Source: Bog-473 sp963807675
Lineage (GTDB): Bacteria; Actinomycetota; Acidimicrobiia; Acidimicrobiales; RAAP-2
DNA length: 64,000 nt
Direction of reading: 5' to 3'
Assembly (NCBI GenBank): GCA_963807675.1
Contig: CAWECP010000002.1
Coordinates: 496,001 to 560,000 of the forward strand
The notes beneath the pieces were generated by a model. That model was given only the letters and a program-made list of their open reading frames with translations, made no database searches and was not told the origin of the DNA. Shown in pieces: positions 45,945-54,875 of the stretch (the stretch's first letter is position 1; each line of letters starts with the position of its first letter). A program made the translations under genes and the position numbers.

Positions 45945-46883
45945 GTGGTTGGGGCCGGCCCGAGTGAGCTGAACGTCGGCCTGGTCGCGCCGGCAGAAGG
46001 GGCGCGTGCCACGGCGCTCGAGGAGTTGCCGATCGACTCGCTGTGGACCGGGGGGCACGTCGCATCTCCGAATCCCTCACCCGAGGCCCTGATGGGCCTC
46101 GCTCGCCTCTCGGCCATCACCGAGAGGGTCAAGATCGGCACATCCATCCTCCTCCTGCCGCTCTACTCCCCGGCCATCGTCGCCAAGCAGGTCGCCGACC
46201 TCGACCGCGCCACGGGCGGACGCGTGATCCTCGGGGTGGGTGTCGGTGGGGAATACCCGCAGGAGTTCAGGGCATGCGGCGTGCCGATCGGTGAACGGGG
46301 GCGACGGGCCGACGAGGCCATCCCGCTCCTGAAGCGCCTGTGGAGCGCAGAACAGATCACGCATGACGGACGCTTCTACCCAATGACGGATGTCAGAGTG
46401 CACCCACCGCCCGTCCAACCGGGCGGTCCCCCAATCGTGGTGGCGGGCCGCCAGGAGCCCGCGATGCGCCGGGCCGCGTTGCTCGGTGATGGATGGATGC
46501 CGTACCTCTACTCACCCCGGCGGTATGCCTCCTCGGTTACCAGAATCCGAGAGCTGGCGGCCGAGGTCGGCCGAGATCTTCATCTCTTTGAGTGGTATGC
46601 GTTCATCTTTGTGAACGTGAACCGGGACGGCCGGCGAGCGCGTCAGGAGGCCGCGAGGATGATGGGTGGAACGTACGACCAGGACTTCGGTGCCATGGTG
46701 GACAGCGTTGCCGCGGCGGGCACACCGGACGAGGTCCTCGAAAAGGTCGAGCAGTTCGTCGCGGCGGGAGCCCGCCACCTGATCTTCTTGCCCGCGACGA
46801 CGCGCACGGCAGACTACGACGCGATCGTCCGGGACTTGTTCGAAGGGGTGGTCCCCGCGGCTCGATCGGCGACGTCGCCATGA
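45945..46883 (+). CDS. LLM class F420-dependent oxidoreductase
   Basis: 312-residue luciferase-like TIM barrel. Visible are DSLWTGGHVASPNPSPEA, KIGTSILLLPLYSPAIVAKQ, GRVILGVGVGGEYPQEF and QPGGPPIVVAG. In actinobacteria this subfamily usually uses F420 and oxidises alcohols or reduces imines/enones. The start is GTG 45945, four bases after the TetR stop, with no clear Shine-Dalgarno, so it is probably translated by coupling. Supports an F420-dependent step, along with the Ddn-like gene at 41913. Confidence 0.9.
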   Translation: MVGAGPSELNVGLVAPAEGARATALEELPIDSLWTGGHVASPNPSPEALMGLARLSAITERVKIGTSILLLPLYSPAIVAKQVADLDRATGGRVILGVGVGGEYPQEFRACGVPIGERGRRADEAIPLLKRLWSAEQITHDGRFYPMTDVRVHPPPVQPGGPPIVVAGRQEPAMRRAALLGDGWMPYLYSPRRYASSVTRIRELAAEVGRDLHLFEWYAFIFVNVNRDGRRARQEAARMMGGTYDQDFGAMVDSVAAAGTPDEVLEKVEQFVAAGARHLIFLPATTRTADYDAIVRDLFEGVVPAARSATSP

Positions 46884-46970
46884 AGGAGTTCTCCTCCGTC
46901 GGAAGGTGTTGTCCCGGCGGCGCCCGGCTTTTGCCTCGGGCCGACATGCGGTGATCGACCCTAAAAACTG

Positions 46971-47007
46971 GAACGTCGTTCTACAGAAATGTTAGAGTTC
47001 GTTCTAC
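46971..47007. promoter_or_regulatory. Repeated GTTCTAC operator upstream of the acyl-CoA ligase
   Basis: GTTCTAC occurs at 46978-46984 and 47001-47007, 23 bases apart. The first is part of GAAC-GTC-GTTC, the second of TAGA-N6-TCTA. The reverse complement, GTAGAAC, is the half-site at 37048-37054. The elements resemble, but do not match, the KstR consensus TnnAACnnGTTnnA (here a 3-base centre). Confidence 0.55.
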
Positions 47008-47094
47008 ACACGTGTCGGGTTGAGCGCAAGTGAGTTGCGGAACAATTCGTGAGCGGAATTCAGGCGTCGACGTGCCAACGATCGGAGTGGTGTG

Positions 47095-48720
47095 ATGGAA
47101 CCTTCTGGATGGACGCTGCGGGAGGCCGCTCGCGAGGACCGGCGCAGGTACCGCTCGGAGGGGTGGTGGCCGGACCACAGCGTGGGCGAGAGGATGGCCA
47201 GTGCTCTCGCGTCGCATAGCGGGCAACCCTTCGTCATCCATTCACGAACGCGTCCGTGGAGGGGCACGTTCGCCGATGTCCTCGAGCTGGCTCGCAGGGT
47301 GGCGTCCGGACTCGCCGCCAGAGGCGTGGGCGCCGGTGACGTCGTGACGTTCCAGACTCCGAACTGGATCGAGGGGGTGGTGACCTTCTACGGGGCCGCG
47401 CTGCTCGGTGCTGTGGCAGCGCCCATCGTCCACATCTACGGGAGCCGCGAGACGGCGTACATCTTGCAGCAATGCCGACCAAAGGTCCATGTCACGGCGT
47501 CGAGGTTCGGATATCAAGACTTCCTCGCCAATCTGGAGTCCATTGCGGACTTGCCCGACTTCGAGCTCGTGGTCACAGACGACAAGGTTCCACGCGGCAG
47601 CTCCCGGTTCTCCGAGCTACTGGATGAGGATCCCATTGACTCGCCCGTGCACGTCGACCCCGCATCGCCGGCGCTCATCGGATGGACCTCGGGGACGACG
47701 GCCAACCCAAAGGGAGTCATCCATTCTCACGAGACGGTCTGCGCGGAAATCCAGCAGCTCGGCGGCACGTCGCACCCGTCATCTCGGCCCATGCTCATGG
47801 CGAATCCGATCAGTCATGCCATCGGCATGCTGGGCGCGCTTCTCATACCGATCGACCGGGGGCGGCCCGTCCATCTCCTGGATCTGTGGGACCCGGCGGT
47901 GGTTCTCGACCTGATGACGTCGGAAGATCTCAACACCGGCGGCGGCGCCCCCTACTTTCTTACGAGCTTGTTGGACCATCCCGACTTCACGCAGGCGCAC
48001 CTTGATCGTATGGAGCACCAGGGGCTGGGGGGTGCTCCGGTGCCGAAGGTCATCATGGAGCGAGCGACCGACCTCGGGATCGTCATCTACAAGATGTATG
48101 GATCGACCGAGCACCCGTCGATCACGGGCTGTACGTATGCCGACGAACTCGACAAGCGACTGTCGCGTGACGGACGACCACTGCCCGGGTGCGAAATCCG
48201 ACTGATCGATCCTGTCGGTCACGACGTGCCAACCGGTGAAGCGGGTGAAGTCATCTCCCGCGGCCCGGATTGTTTCCTTGGCTACACCGATGCATCCCTG
48301 TCCGCCAAGGTCTTCGACGCCGACGGGTGGTATCACACCGGCGACGTGGCGGTCATGGATGTCGATGGCTACATCTCCATCACGGACCGGATCTCCGATG
48401 TCATCATCCGAGGCGGCGAGAACATCAGCGCGGCCGAGGTCGAGGAGGTACTGATGACGTTGCCCGGAATGGCCGAAGTGGCCGTGGTCGCAGCTCCCGA
48501 CACGCGGATGGGTGAACACGCCGCGGCCTTCGTCCGGATGCTCAACGGAAGCTCGGTGCCCGAGCTGTCCGAAATGAGGACACACCTCGATCGGGCCGGC
48601 GTCGCCCGGCAGAAATGGCCGGAGGAGCTCGTCCCCGTCGAGGAATTTCCCCGGACCTCGTCGGGCAAGGTGCAGAAGTTCGTCCTCCGCCAGCAGCTGG
48701 CCCAAGGCGGACGTGCCTGA
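47095..48720 (+). CDS. Acyl-CoA synthetase (AMP-forming, FadD-like)
   Basis: 541 residues of the ANL superfamily. ATP loop IGWTSGTTANPKGV, KMYGSTEHPS, YHTGDVAVMDVDGY, the hinge and RISDVIIRGGENIS, and the C-terminal catalytic Lys in RTSSGKVQKF. The start is ATG 47095 with GGAG seven bases upstream (GTG 47092 possible). It has its own promoter region with the GTTCTAC repeats. It activates a carboxylic acid to its CoA thioester; similarity in layout to cyclohexanecarboxylate-type ligases suggests a cyclic acid, weakly. Confidence 0.94.
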   Translation: MEPSGWTLREAAREDRRRYRSEGWWPDHSVGERMASALASHSGQPFVIHSRTRPWRGTFADVLELARRVASGLAARGVGAGDVVTFQTPNWIEGVVTFYGAALLGAVAAPIVHIYGSRETAYILQQCRPKVHVTASRFGYQDFLANLESIADLPDFELVVTDDKVPRGSSRFSELLDEDPIDSPVHVDPASPALIGWTSGTTANPKGVIHSHETVCAEIQQLGGTSHPSSRPMLMANPISHAIGMLGALLIPIDRGRPVHLLDLWDPAVVLDLMTSEDLNTGGGAPYFLTSLLDHPDFTQAHLDRMEHQGLGGAPVPKVIMERATDLGIVIYKMYGSTEHPSITGCTYADELDKRLSRDGRPLPGCEIRLIDPVGHDVPTGEAGEVISRGPDCFLGYTDASLSAKVFDADGWYHTGDVAVMDVDGYISITDRISDVIIRGGENISAAEVEEVLMTLPGMAEVAVVAAPDTRMGEHAAAFVRMLNGSSVPELSEMRTHLDRAGVARQKWPEELVPVEEFPRTSSGKVQKFVLRQQLAQGGRA

Positions 48721-49798
48721 CGTCCATCCGCCAAGCACGTCCGCGGTGCCCGTGCCCGACACGCTGGAGGAAGCGCTGTCGCCCGAGTGGCTGAGCCGCG
48801 CCCTGGGTGGGCGCTTTCCCGGCCTCCGCGTCAGGTCGGTCACCCCGGGACCGATCGTGTCCCGGGTGTCGACCAACGTCCGCTTCCGCCTGGAGTGCGC
48901 GGGCGACCGCCCCGCGGGGCTGCCCGCCCATCTCTGCATCAAGGGCTACTTCAGCGACTACACCGAGGCTGCCGCACTCAGCCGGGCGGCCGGTGAGCCC
49001 GAGGCGCTGTTCTACCGCGAGCTGGCCGAGGCAACCCGTGTCCGCACGTTGCCCAGCTTCTACGCGGACGTCGACCCCGCCACCCACCACGGCGTCATCA
49101 TCACGGAGGACGTGGCACAGGGCGGCGCCGTGTTCCTCGACGCGCTGAGCCGGTACACGGCGGACCAGGCGGCGGAGAGCCTGGAGCAGTACGCCATCCT
49201 GCACGGTCGGACCTGGGCGTCGGACCGGCTGGACCGTCCGTGGCTCGGGCCACGCATCGAGCGGACCCTCCGGGCGCGTGGGCTTCAGGAGATCCGCGGG
49301 AACTTCGACGGGCCTATCGGTGCCGGGGCGCCCGAAGAGGTGCGCGACGCCGAGCGGCTGTTGGACGCGGTGGGCCGGCTGCCGCCGTTGCTGGCGCGGG
49401 CCGAGCCGCGGTGCCTGCTCCATGGCGATGCGCACGTGGGGAACCTCTATCTCGACGTCGCCGGCCGACCGTGCCTGGTCGACTGGCAGCTCGTCCAGGC
49501 GGGGCCGTGGTACCTCGACGTCGGCTATCACATCGGCTGCGCGGTCAGCGTGGAGGACCGCAGGCACACCGAGCGCGACCTGCTCGGTCACTACCTCGAG
49601 CATCTGGCGGCCGCGGGGGGACGGACGCCGTCGTGGGACGAGGCCTGGAACAGCATCCGCATCGGCATGGTCTACGGGTTCTTCCTGTGGGCCATCACCC
49701 TGAAGGTGGCGCCGCCCATCACCACCGCCATGCTGGAGCGGTTGGGCACCGCCGTGGCAGATCACGACGCCCTGGCTGCTGTGACGGCTGGTTCGTGA
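48713..49798 (+). CDS. Aminoglycoside phosphotransferase-like kinase
   Basis: 361 residues, protein-kinase-like fold of the APH/EcKinase group. Catalytic loop LLHGDAHVGNLYLD and metal motif CLVDWQLVQAG; the substrate-binding part has VIITEDVAQGGAVF. GTG start 48713, overlapping the ligase stop by eight bases. Members next to acyl-CoA genes are common in actinobacteria and may phosphorylate a hydroxylated substrate, but no substrate is established. It is the last gene of the plus-strand cluster. Confidence 0.9.
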   Translation: MPDVHPPSTSAVPVPDTLEEALSPEWLSRALGGRFPGLRVRSVTPGPIVSRVSTNVRFRLECAGDRPAGLPAHLCIKGYFSDYTEAAALSRAAGEPEALFYRELAEATRVRTLPSFYADVDPATHHGVIITEDVAQGGAVFLDALSRYTADQAAESLEQYAILHGRTWASDRLDRPWLGPRIERTLRARGLQEIRGNFDGPIGAGAPEEVRDAERLLDAVGRLPPLLARAEPRCLLHGDAHVGNLYLDVAGRPCLVDWQLVQAGPWYLDVGYHIGCAVSVEDRRHTERDLLGHYLEHLAAAGGRTPSWDEAWNSIRIGMVYGFFLWAITLKVAPPITTAMLERLGTAVADHDALAAVTAGS

Positions 49799-49804
49799 GA
49801 CCGA

Positions 49805-50638
49805 CTAGCGCAGCCGCCACTCGATGCGTTCGCCCTGGAAGGTGGCCTGTCCGCTCTCGATGTTCTCGTACTGCGTGCCGAGGGAGACGAAGTTCGACAC
49901 CTGCGCCATGGCGTCGCGCCTGGACAGCTCGTGGGCGAGCCACACCGCCCGCACCGTGCCTTGAATGGCGTACACCGGGGCCGACGCGATGGCCCGGGCC
50001 ACCCACATGGCCTTCTCCATGAGCTCCTCGCGGGGCACTACCTCGGATACCAGGCCGAGTTGGTGGGCCCGGGCCGACGACATGCGCTCGTGGGCTCCGA
50101 GCAGCACCAGGCGCATGGTTTCGCCTAGCGGGAGCTTCTGCAGCAAGTGCATCGATTCGAACCCGGCCACCATGCCGTAGGTCACGTGGGGGTCGAAGAA
50201 GGTGGCGTTCTCTGCCGCGATGATGATGTCGGACTCGCCCAGCATGTAGAGCGCGCCTCCACAGGCCATGCCGTTGACGGCGGCGATCACTGGTTTCCAC
50301 ATGTCGTTTGCCTTGGGGTTGATGAAGACTCCCGGGTCGTTGTACATGAACGGGGTCGCCGCCGGCCCGGCCCGGTTGGGGTCGCGTTCGGTGGCGTCGC
50401 CCAGGTAGCCCTCCTCAATCGACTCCTGGCGGTCGATGCCGCTGCAGAAGGCCTTCTCGCCTGCTCCGGTCAGGATGACCACGCGCACGTCGTCGTGCCA
50501 GCGCAGTCCCATCCACAGCTCCTTGAGCTCGTACTGCATCTGCAGGTTGAACGAATTGTGGACCTCGGGCCGGTTGAGGGTGACGGTGGCGACGCCGTCT
50601 TCCTCCTCGTACAGAAGGGTCTCGAACGTCGTCTTCAA
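49805..50638 (-). CDS. Enoyl-CoA hydratase/isomerase family protein, TTG start
   Basis: 277-residue crotonase. VATVTLNRPEVHNSFN, oxyanion region ILTGAGEKAFCSGIDRQ, second loop AVNGMACGGALYMLGESDIIIAA. An insertion of about 35 residues follows the first oxyanion loop. The only start that fits the conserved N-terminus (KTTFETLLYEEEDG) is TTG 50638, preceded by AGGGGGC. A short palindromic site lies 57 bases upstream. It ends six bases from the stop of the convergent phosphotransferase gene. Confidence 0.9.
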   Translation of the reverse strand: MKTTFETLLYEEEDGVATVTLNRPEVHNSFNLQMQYELKELWMGLRWHDDVRVVILTGAGEKAFCSGIDRQESIEEGYLGDATERDPNRAGPAATPFMYNDPGVFINPKANDMWKPVIAAVNGMACGGALYMLGESDIIIAAENATFFDPHVTYGMVAGFESMHLLQKLPLGETMRLVLLGAHERMSSARAHQLGLVSEVVPREELMEKAMWVARAIASAPVYAIQGTVRAVWLAHELSRRDAMAQVSNFVSLGTQYENIESGQATFQGERIEWRLR

Positions 50639-50694
50639 CTCGCTGCCCCCTTTGCGCCGCGCGCGCCGACCGGATGCGCCGCGGCACACTTTAG

Positions 50695-50704
50695 TGGTGG
50701 ACCA
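50695..50704. promoter_or_regulatory. TGGT-N2-ACCA palindrome upstream of the hydratase
   Basis: TGGTGGACCA is a perfect 4-bp inverted repeat around GG, in the short space between the hydratase start and the DUF427 gene end. It resembles GntR/FadR-type half-sites. On the minus strand a possible -10 (TAAAGT) follows it. Small enough to be chance. Confidence 0.3.
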
Positions 50705-50720
50705 ATTGGCCCTCGGGAGC

Positions 50721-51404
50721 TCAGGAGGCGGCGGCCGGCAGGTCGTGCTCGACGTCGACGCGGGCCTCGTCGAAGCTGAGGAACCGCCCCAGCTGGGTCG
50801 ACTCGGGCAGCGGATCCTCGTAGCTCCAGGCGACGTCCTCGAGCACCGTGTCACCGATGCGCGCCGTCCAGTAGCTGGCCGAGCCCTTGTAGGGGCAGTA
50901 GGTGTGGGTGGCGCTGAGCGAGAGCACGTCCGTGCGCACCAAGCGGGGGTCGACGTAGAGGCGTGGTTCGAGCGCCGTCTCGTAGACGGCCAGGGTCTCG
51001 GTCGTGTCGACCAGCGTCAGGCCGGCCGCCTCCACCCGGAGTCGGCGCCCGGAGCGCAGGCAGTCGACCCGGTGGTACGGGTTGCGGGCGTGCCCGAACA
51101 CCTGTTCGTCCTCCTCGAACCAGGCGTCGGCGGCGTCCCAGCCGACCGCCACGTAGCCGGGCGTGTCCGCCTCCGCCTGCGCCGGCACCCCCGTCACGTC
51201 GCCCACGGGGAAGGCATAGGACGGCGGGCGGCCCGCCCGGTGCACCAGCAGGACGCGCTCGCTGTCGACGACGGTCCGCCCGTCCTTGACGCCACGTACC
51301 CGCCGCCGGAAGGGCTCGATATACGCCACGCCCTCGGGAACCGGCGCCGTGAAACGTCCGGCGGGACGTCCGCTCAGCGGCCCGCGGCCCGTCGAGAGGC
51401 TCAC
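50721..51404 (-). CDS. DUF427 domain protein (two domains)
   Basis: 227 residues with two DUF427-like units: VVDSERVLLVHRAGRPPSYAF (about 45-65) and, in the second, LVDTTETLAVYETALEPRLY with the family hallmark THTYCPYKGSASYW. Function of DUF427 is not established. The start GTG 51404 overlaps the stop of the DUF427-TesB gene (GTGA), so the two are translated together and may form one complex. Confidence 0.9.
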   Translation of the reverse strand: MSLSTGRGPLSGRPAGRFTAPVPEGVAYIEPFRRRVRGVKDGRTVVDSERVLLVHRAGRPPSYAFPVGDVTGVPAQAEADTPGYVAVGWDAADAWFEEDEQVFGHARNPYHRVDCLRSGRRLRVEAAGLTLVDTTETLAVYETALEPRLYVDPRLVRTDVLSLSATHTYCPYKGSASYWTARIGDTVLEDVAWSYEDPLPESTQLGRFLSFDEARVDVEHDLPAAAS

Positions 51405-52558
51405 AGCGCCGTGCGGTCGTCGCGCCCGCCGGTGCTGCCGGTGAAGGGCCGGACCATGGCGTCGACCGTGAAGGAGGCCAAAAGGTCACCTCCCGCGCCG
51501 TGCACCCGGCACTCGGCGTGGGTCATGCCGTCCCCGGCGAACGTCGACAGGTGGTGGTACAACATCCACTCGTCGGCTTGCACCGGCCCGTGCAAGGACA
51601 GGTTGATGGCGTTGATCCCCGTGGACAGCGTGCGGTGCGCCTGCGCCTGTCCGACGCCCGCGTGGGGACGCAGGCCGGCGGCAATCGGCATATGGCCCAT
51701 GAACTGCACCAGCAGGCCGGCGTGCAGAGCCGGGTCGTCGGGCACGTCGCGGAAGCGAACCCAGCAGTCGAGCACCGGCGGCCCGACGGGCGCCTCAGGG
51801 TCGCTGGTGTAGGCGCCGTCGACGACCCGTAAGTCGCGACCGGTCACGCCCATGTCGTTGGGCGGACATTCGTAGGGGCCGGGCACGTGAGGCGGGTCCG
51901 CCGCGTGGCGAATGACGGCCGGCGCGGTCGAGTCCAGGAGCAGCGTGCCGGCGGCGCAGCACCGGCCGTCCTGCAGCACGCGGACGGCCAGTCCGGTGAA
52001 GGTGCGGCCCACGCTGAGCTCCTCGAGCTCGAAGTGCAGCGGTTTTCCGGCGTCGGCGGCTCGCAGGAAGAGCATGCCTCCCGCCACGGCGCGGCGCCCC
52101 GGCGCGTGGCGTCCCGCCGCCACAATGGCCTGCCCCAGCATTTGGCTCCCCTCGACGACGGGCCGGCGTCCGTCGGTGTGGGCTGCGCCGACGTAGCTCC
52201 GGTCCCCGTCGGGCTGCACGTCCATGACCCGGATCAGATCGCGGGCGTCGCCCCAGGTGGGGAACGCCTTCACCGTCACGTCGCGGGCGTCGGCGCCCGG
52301 GAGCCCGTCAAGCACCTCGACCCGCACGCGCTCGGTGTCGAAGGCGCCGTGGCCCGCCAGCGCGGGCGGGTCGGTCACCAGGGAGACGGCGTCACGGGTC
52401 CCGCCCCCCTCGAGCGCCGTCTGGTCGATGGCCGCCCCCGGGAAGTAGAGGACCGACGGCTCACCCGGGCTCTCCACCAGGAGGCAGGCGGCGGACTCGG
52501 CCACCACGGCCTCACCCAACCAGGCGCGGGCCGCGTACGGGTAGGGCTCGACCTTCAT
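51401..52558 (-). CDS. DUF427-TesB thioesterase fusion
   Basis: 385 residues. The first ~100 resemble one DUF427 unit (RVEPYP-like start VEPYPYAARAWLGEAVVAES, then LLVESPGEPSVLYFPG). The rest is a double-hotdog acyl-CoA thioesterase: VVEGSQMLGQAIVAAG, DCWVRFRDVPDDPAL, HAGVGQAQAHRTLSTG, and FAGDGMTHAECRVH. Ordinary TesB proteins of this group are about 280 aa (compare 17589-18420), so the N-terminal domain is an addition. Start ATG 52558. Hydrolysis of an acyl-CoA is likely; the DUF427 domain may bind a ligand or regulate. Confidence 0.87.
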   Translation of the reverse strand: MKVEPYPYAARAWLGEAVVAESAACLLVESPGEPSVLYFPGAAIDQTALEGGGTRDAVSLVTDPPALAGHGAFDTERVRVEVLDGLPGADARDVTVKAFPTWGDARDLIRVMDVQPDGDRSYVGAAHTDGRRPVVEGSQMLGQAIVAAGRHAPGRRAVAGGMLFLRAADAGKPLHFELEELSVGRTFTGLAVRVLQDGRCCAAGTLLLDSTAPAVIRHAADPPHVPGPYECPPNDMGVTGRDLRVVDGAYTSDPEAPVGPPVLDCWVRFRDVPDDPALHAGLLVQFMGHMPIAAGLRPHAGVGQAQAHRTLSTGINAINLSLHGPVQADEWMLYHHLSTFAGDGMTHAECRVHGAGGDLLASFTVDAMVRPFTGSTGGRDDRTAL

Positions 52559-52589
52559 GTGCCTGTGTGCCTCGAACCGCGCCGCTCAG

Positions 52590-53363
52590 TCAGCCCAGCG
52601 TCGGCGTGGGTGGGGACGCCGAGGTCAGGCGCGGGGCGACGGTGACCGAGTGCAGGCTGAGGCTGGCCCCGTTGTGCAGGATCGAATCGACCACGGTCAC
52701 CAGGTGGTCGACGTCCATCAGCGAGTCGGACAGGTACTTGCGCTCCACCCATTTGGTCCCGAACTCCACGGCGCGGTCGGGGTCCCAGTCGTTGGCGAAG
52801 CCCGTCATGGAGTCGCCCTCGCCCCCGGCGCAGTCGCCGACCACCAGCCGGGTGAACCCCACGGTGGGGTGTTCGGCCCGCCAGGCCTCCACCAGCTTGT
52901 CGAGCGCCGCCTTGCTGACGGCGTAGGCGGCGAGTCCCGGCCACGGCGGCGTCACCGACGCGCTCACCGACGAGAGGTAGACGGCGACGCCCTCCGACGC
53001 CGTCAGGTGGGGGATGGCCGCCGTGGTCATCAGCGCGGCGCCGATGACGTTCGTGTCGAACACGCGCCGCCACGTGTCGGCGTCCGTGTCGACCAGGCTG
53101 GCCAGCGGACCGATGGCCGGCGTGTAGACGAGGGCGTCCAGGCCACCGAGATGGGCCACCGCCGTGTCGAGGGCCTCCAGGCACGACTCGGCGCTGGTGA
53201 CGTCACAGGCCACCGGCAGCGTCCCGGGCCCGGCCTCCTTGGCCGCCGCCTCCAGCCGCTCCACGCGCCGCGCCATCAGCACGGTTTCCGCCCCACGCTT
53301 GGTCAGCCCGACTCCGATGCAGCGTCCAAGCCCACTCGAAGCACCAACGACGACAGTACGCAC
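52590..53363 (-). CDS. Short-chain dehydrogenase/reductase-like protein
   Basis: 257 residues. Cofactor loop VVVGASSGLGRCIG, ARRVERLEAA (basic, NADP favoured), catalytic Ser in YLSSVSASV and YAVSK. The usual NNAG is replaced by YTPAIG, so it belongs to a divergent SDR group. GTG start 53363. It precedes the DUF427-TesB gene by 31 bases on the same strand and is probably cotranscribed. Confidence 0.88.
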   Translation of the reverse strand: MRTVVVGASSGLGRCIGVGLTKRGAETVLMARRVERLEAAAKEAGPGTLPVACDVTSAESCLEALDTAVAHLGGLDALVYTPAIGPLASLVDTDADTWRRVFDTNVIGAALMTTAAIPHLTASEGVAVYLSSVSASVTPPWPGLAAYAVSKAALDKLVEAWRAEHPTVGFTRLVVGDCAGGEGDSMTGFANDWDPDRAVEFGTKWVERKYLSDSLMDVDHLVTVVDSILHNGASLSLHSVTVAPRLTSASPPTPTLG

Positions 53364-53615
53364 GGCCGATCCCTCCCGAGGTCCAGGGACAATGATGTTA
53401 GCGAATGCCGGAATTGTGGTTCTCGCGAGGGCCCCGTCTCGACCGGCCGCCCCCAGTCCTCGATCGCAGGCCGTCGGCGCAAGAGACCGGCCGCCCCGAT
53501 GCCACGCCTCGCCTCCCGAGGACGCATTCGAACACCCTGGGCATCCGACGTCGGTGTTACTCCACCTGTCCAGTCGGGTAGGTCAGAGTCAAACGTCCGT
53601 ACGAGGAGGTGGCAC

Positions 53616-53994
53616 ATGTCTACTGAACGCCAGAAAGAGGCGGCGCGGCAGAATCTCAAGAAGGCTCGCGAGGCGCAGAGTGCCCGCGCCCACGGCGCCG
53701 AGTGCCCGCGCCCACGGCGCCGAGATCCCGCGCTCGCCGGGGCTCAGCACCGCTCAGGAGGACCGGCTGTCGGAGGACGAATTCGCCTTTCCCAAGGAGC
53801 GCAAGGAGCCGCTCGTCGACGCCGGCCACGTGCGCAACGCCGTGGCCCGTTTCGATCAGGTCGAGGGTGTGACCGATCGTGAGCGCGATCAGGCGTGGAC
53901 CCGGATTCGCCGGGCCGCCGAGCGGTTCGACGTCGAGATCGAGGCTGACAACTGGCGGGACCTGTTCAAGAGCGGGAAAGCAAAGAAGCGTTGA
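53616..53994 (+). CDS. Small DUF6582-like protein, disrupted by a 22-bp duplication
   Basis: Start ATG 53616 with GAGGAGGTG upstream: MSTERQKEAARQNLKKAREAQ. The C-terminal half, in another frame, reads SEDEFAFPKERKEPLVDAGHVRNAVARFDQ and ends LFKSGKAKKR, a domain often found in actinobacterial small proteins. The break is a perfect 22-bp tandem duplication (53681-53724). Removing one copy gives a continuous 118-residue frame. Function unknown; the highly charged composition suggests a nucleic-acid- or stress-related role at most. Confidence 0.72.
53681..53724 (+). repeat. Perfect 22-bp tandem duplication inside a gene
   Basis: The unit at 53681-53702 is repeated without mismatch at 53703-53724. 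As 22 is not a multiple of 3, it shifts the frame of the small gene at 53616. It may be a replication slippage event or an assembly artefact. Confidence 0.9.
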
Positions 53995-54095
53995 ACCGTC
54001 GCGGCATTCGAAGCCGCGGCGTGTTGTAGAGGTCGCAGCCACGCCAGTGGGCGGCCGCAGTCCGCAGGCCGAGCGGGGGACTCATTCTTGCGCAC

Positions 54096-54875
54096 TCATG
54101 AGATCTTCGTCTCGGCGGCGCTCGGCACTCTCGTCGCGCTCCAACCGAGACGGTTGAACGCGCCAGCCAGCCAGCGCGCGTCGCGCAGTGCGCAGCCGTG
54201 CGGGTCGTTGTTGAAATAGCAGTACACGTCGGCGGACGGAGGCCAGGCGTCGGCGAGTCTTACCGCCCAGCGGTGGAGCGCATGCCTGGTGTAGCACGAG
54301 TCGGGCTGGGGCCGGCCGTGGTGGAAGCGCACGTAAGCCCAGTCTGTCGTCCGCCAGAACGGAACGTCCGCGCTTCCCCCGTCGGCCAGGCACAGCGCGG
54401 CGCCGTGCGCCTCGAGCACCGTCCGGACCTCCTCGGTGAACCAGGTCGGGTGACGGGGCTCCACCGCGACGCGTACGTGCTGGTGCTTCGTGAATGCCGC
54501 CAGCGTGGCTTCCAAGCCGGCGATATCGACCTGCAGGGTGGGCGGCAGCTGCAGCAGGAACGGGCCGAGGTGCGATCCCAGCCCGGTCGCCCGGGACAGC
54601 AGCCGCGACACAGGCTCGGCGGGGTCGCGGAGCCGCCGGACGTGGGTCAGGTAGCGGCTCGCCTTCACGGCGACGACGAAGTCGTCGGGCACGCTGGACG
54701 CCCACTTCTCGAAGGTCGCTCGTTCGGGCAGCCGATAGAAGGCGTTGTTGACCTCCACGGTGGCGAATCGTCGGCCGTAGTACCCGAGCCACTTCGACGT
54801 GCCCATGCCGGCCGGGTAGAAGAGCGGCCGCCAATGCGCGTACTGCCACCCCGACGTCCCGATCACGGCGGGCAC
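54096..54875 (-). CDS. DUF72 (YecE-like) family protein
   Basis: About 259 residues. DUF72 TIM-barrel hallmarks: IGTSGWQYAHWRPLFYPAGM, NAFYRLPERATFEKWASSVP, VKASRYLTHVRRL, LLQLPPTL, VAVEPRHPTW and YVRFHHGRP. The start is uncertain: GTG 54875 or GTG 54866, directly before IGTSGW; the longer frame upstream has poor sequence. The function of this family is not firmly established. It is divergent from the GlgE operon. Confidence 0.87.
   Translation of the reverse strand: MPAVIGTSGWQYAHWRPLFYPAGMGTSKWLGYYGRRFATVEVNNAFYRLPERATFEKWASSVPDDFVVAVKASRYLTHVRRLRDPAEPVSRLLSRATGLGSHLGPFLLQLPPTLQVDIAGLEATLAAFTKHQHVRVAVEPRHPTWFTEEVRTVLEAHGAALCLADGGSADVPFWRTTDWAYVRFHHGRPQPDSCYTRHALHRWAVRLADAWPPSADVYCYFNNDPHGCALRDARWLAGAFNRLGWSATRVPSAAETKIS

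Noticed and set aside
46971..47007. True KstR operator
   Set aside because: The repeats resemble TnnAACnnGTTnnA but have a 3-base centre or a changed half-site, so assignment to KstR is not supported.
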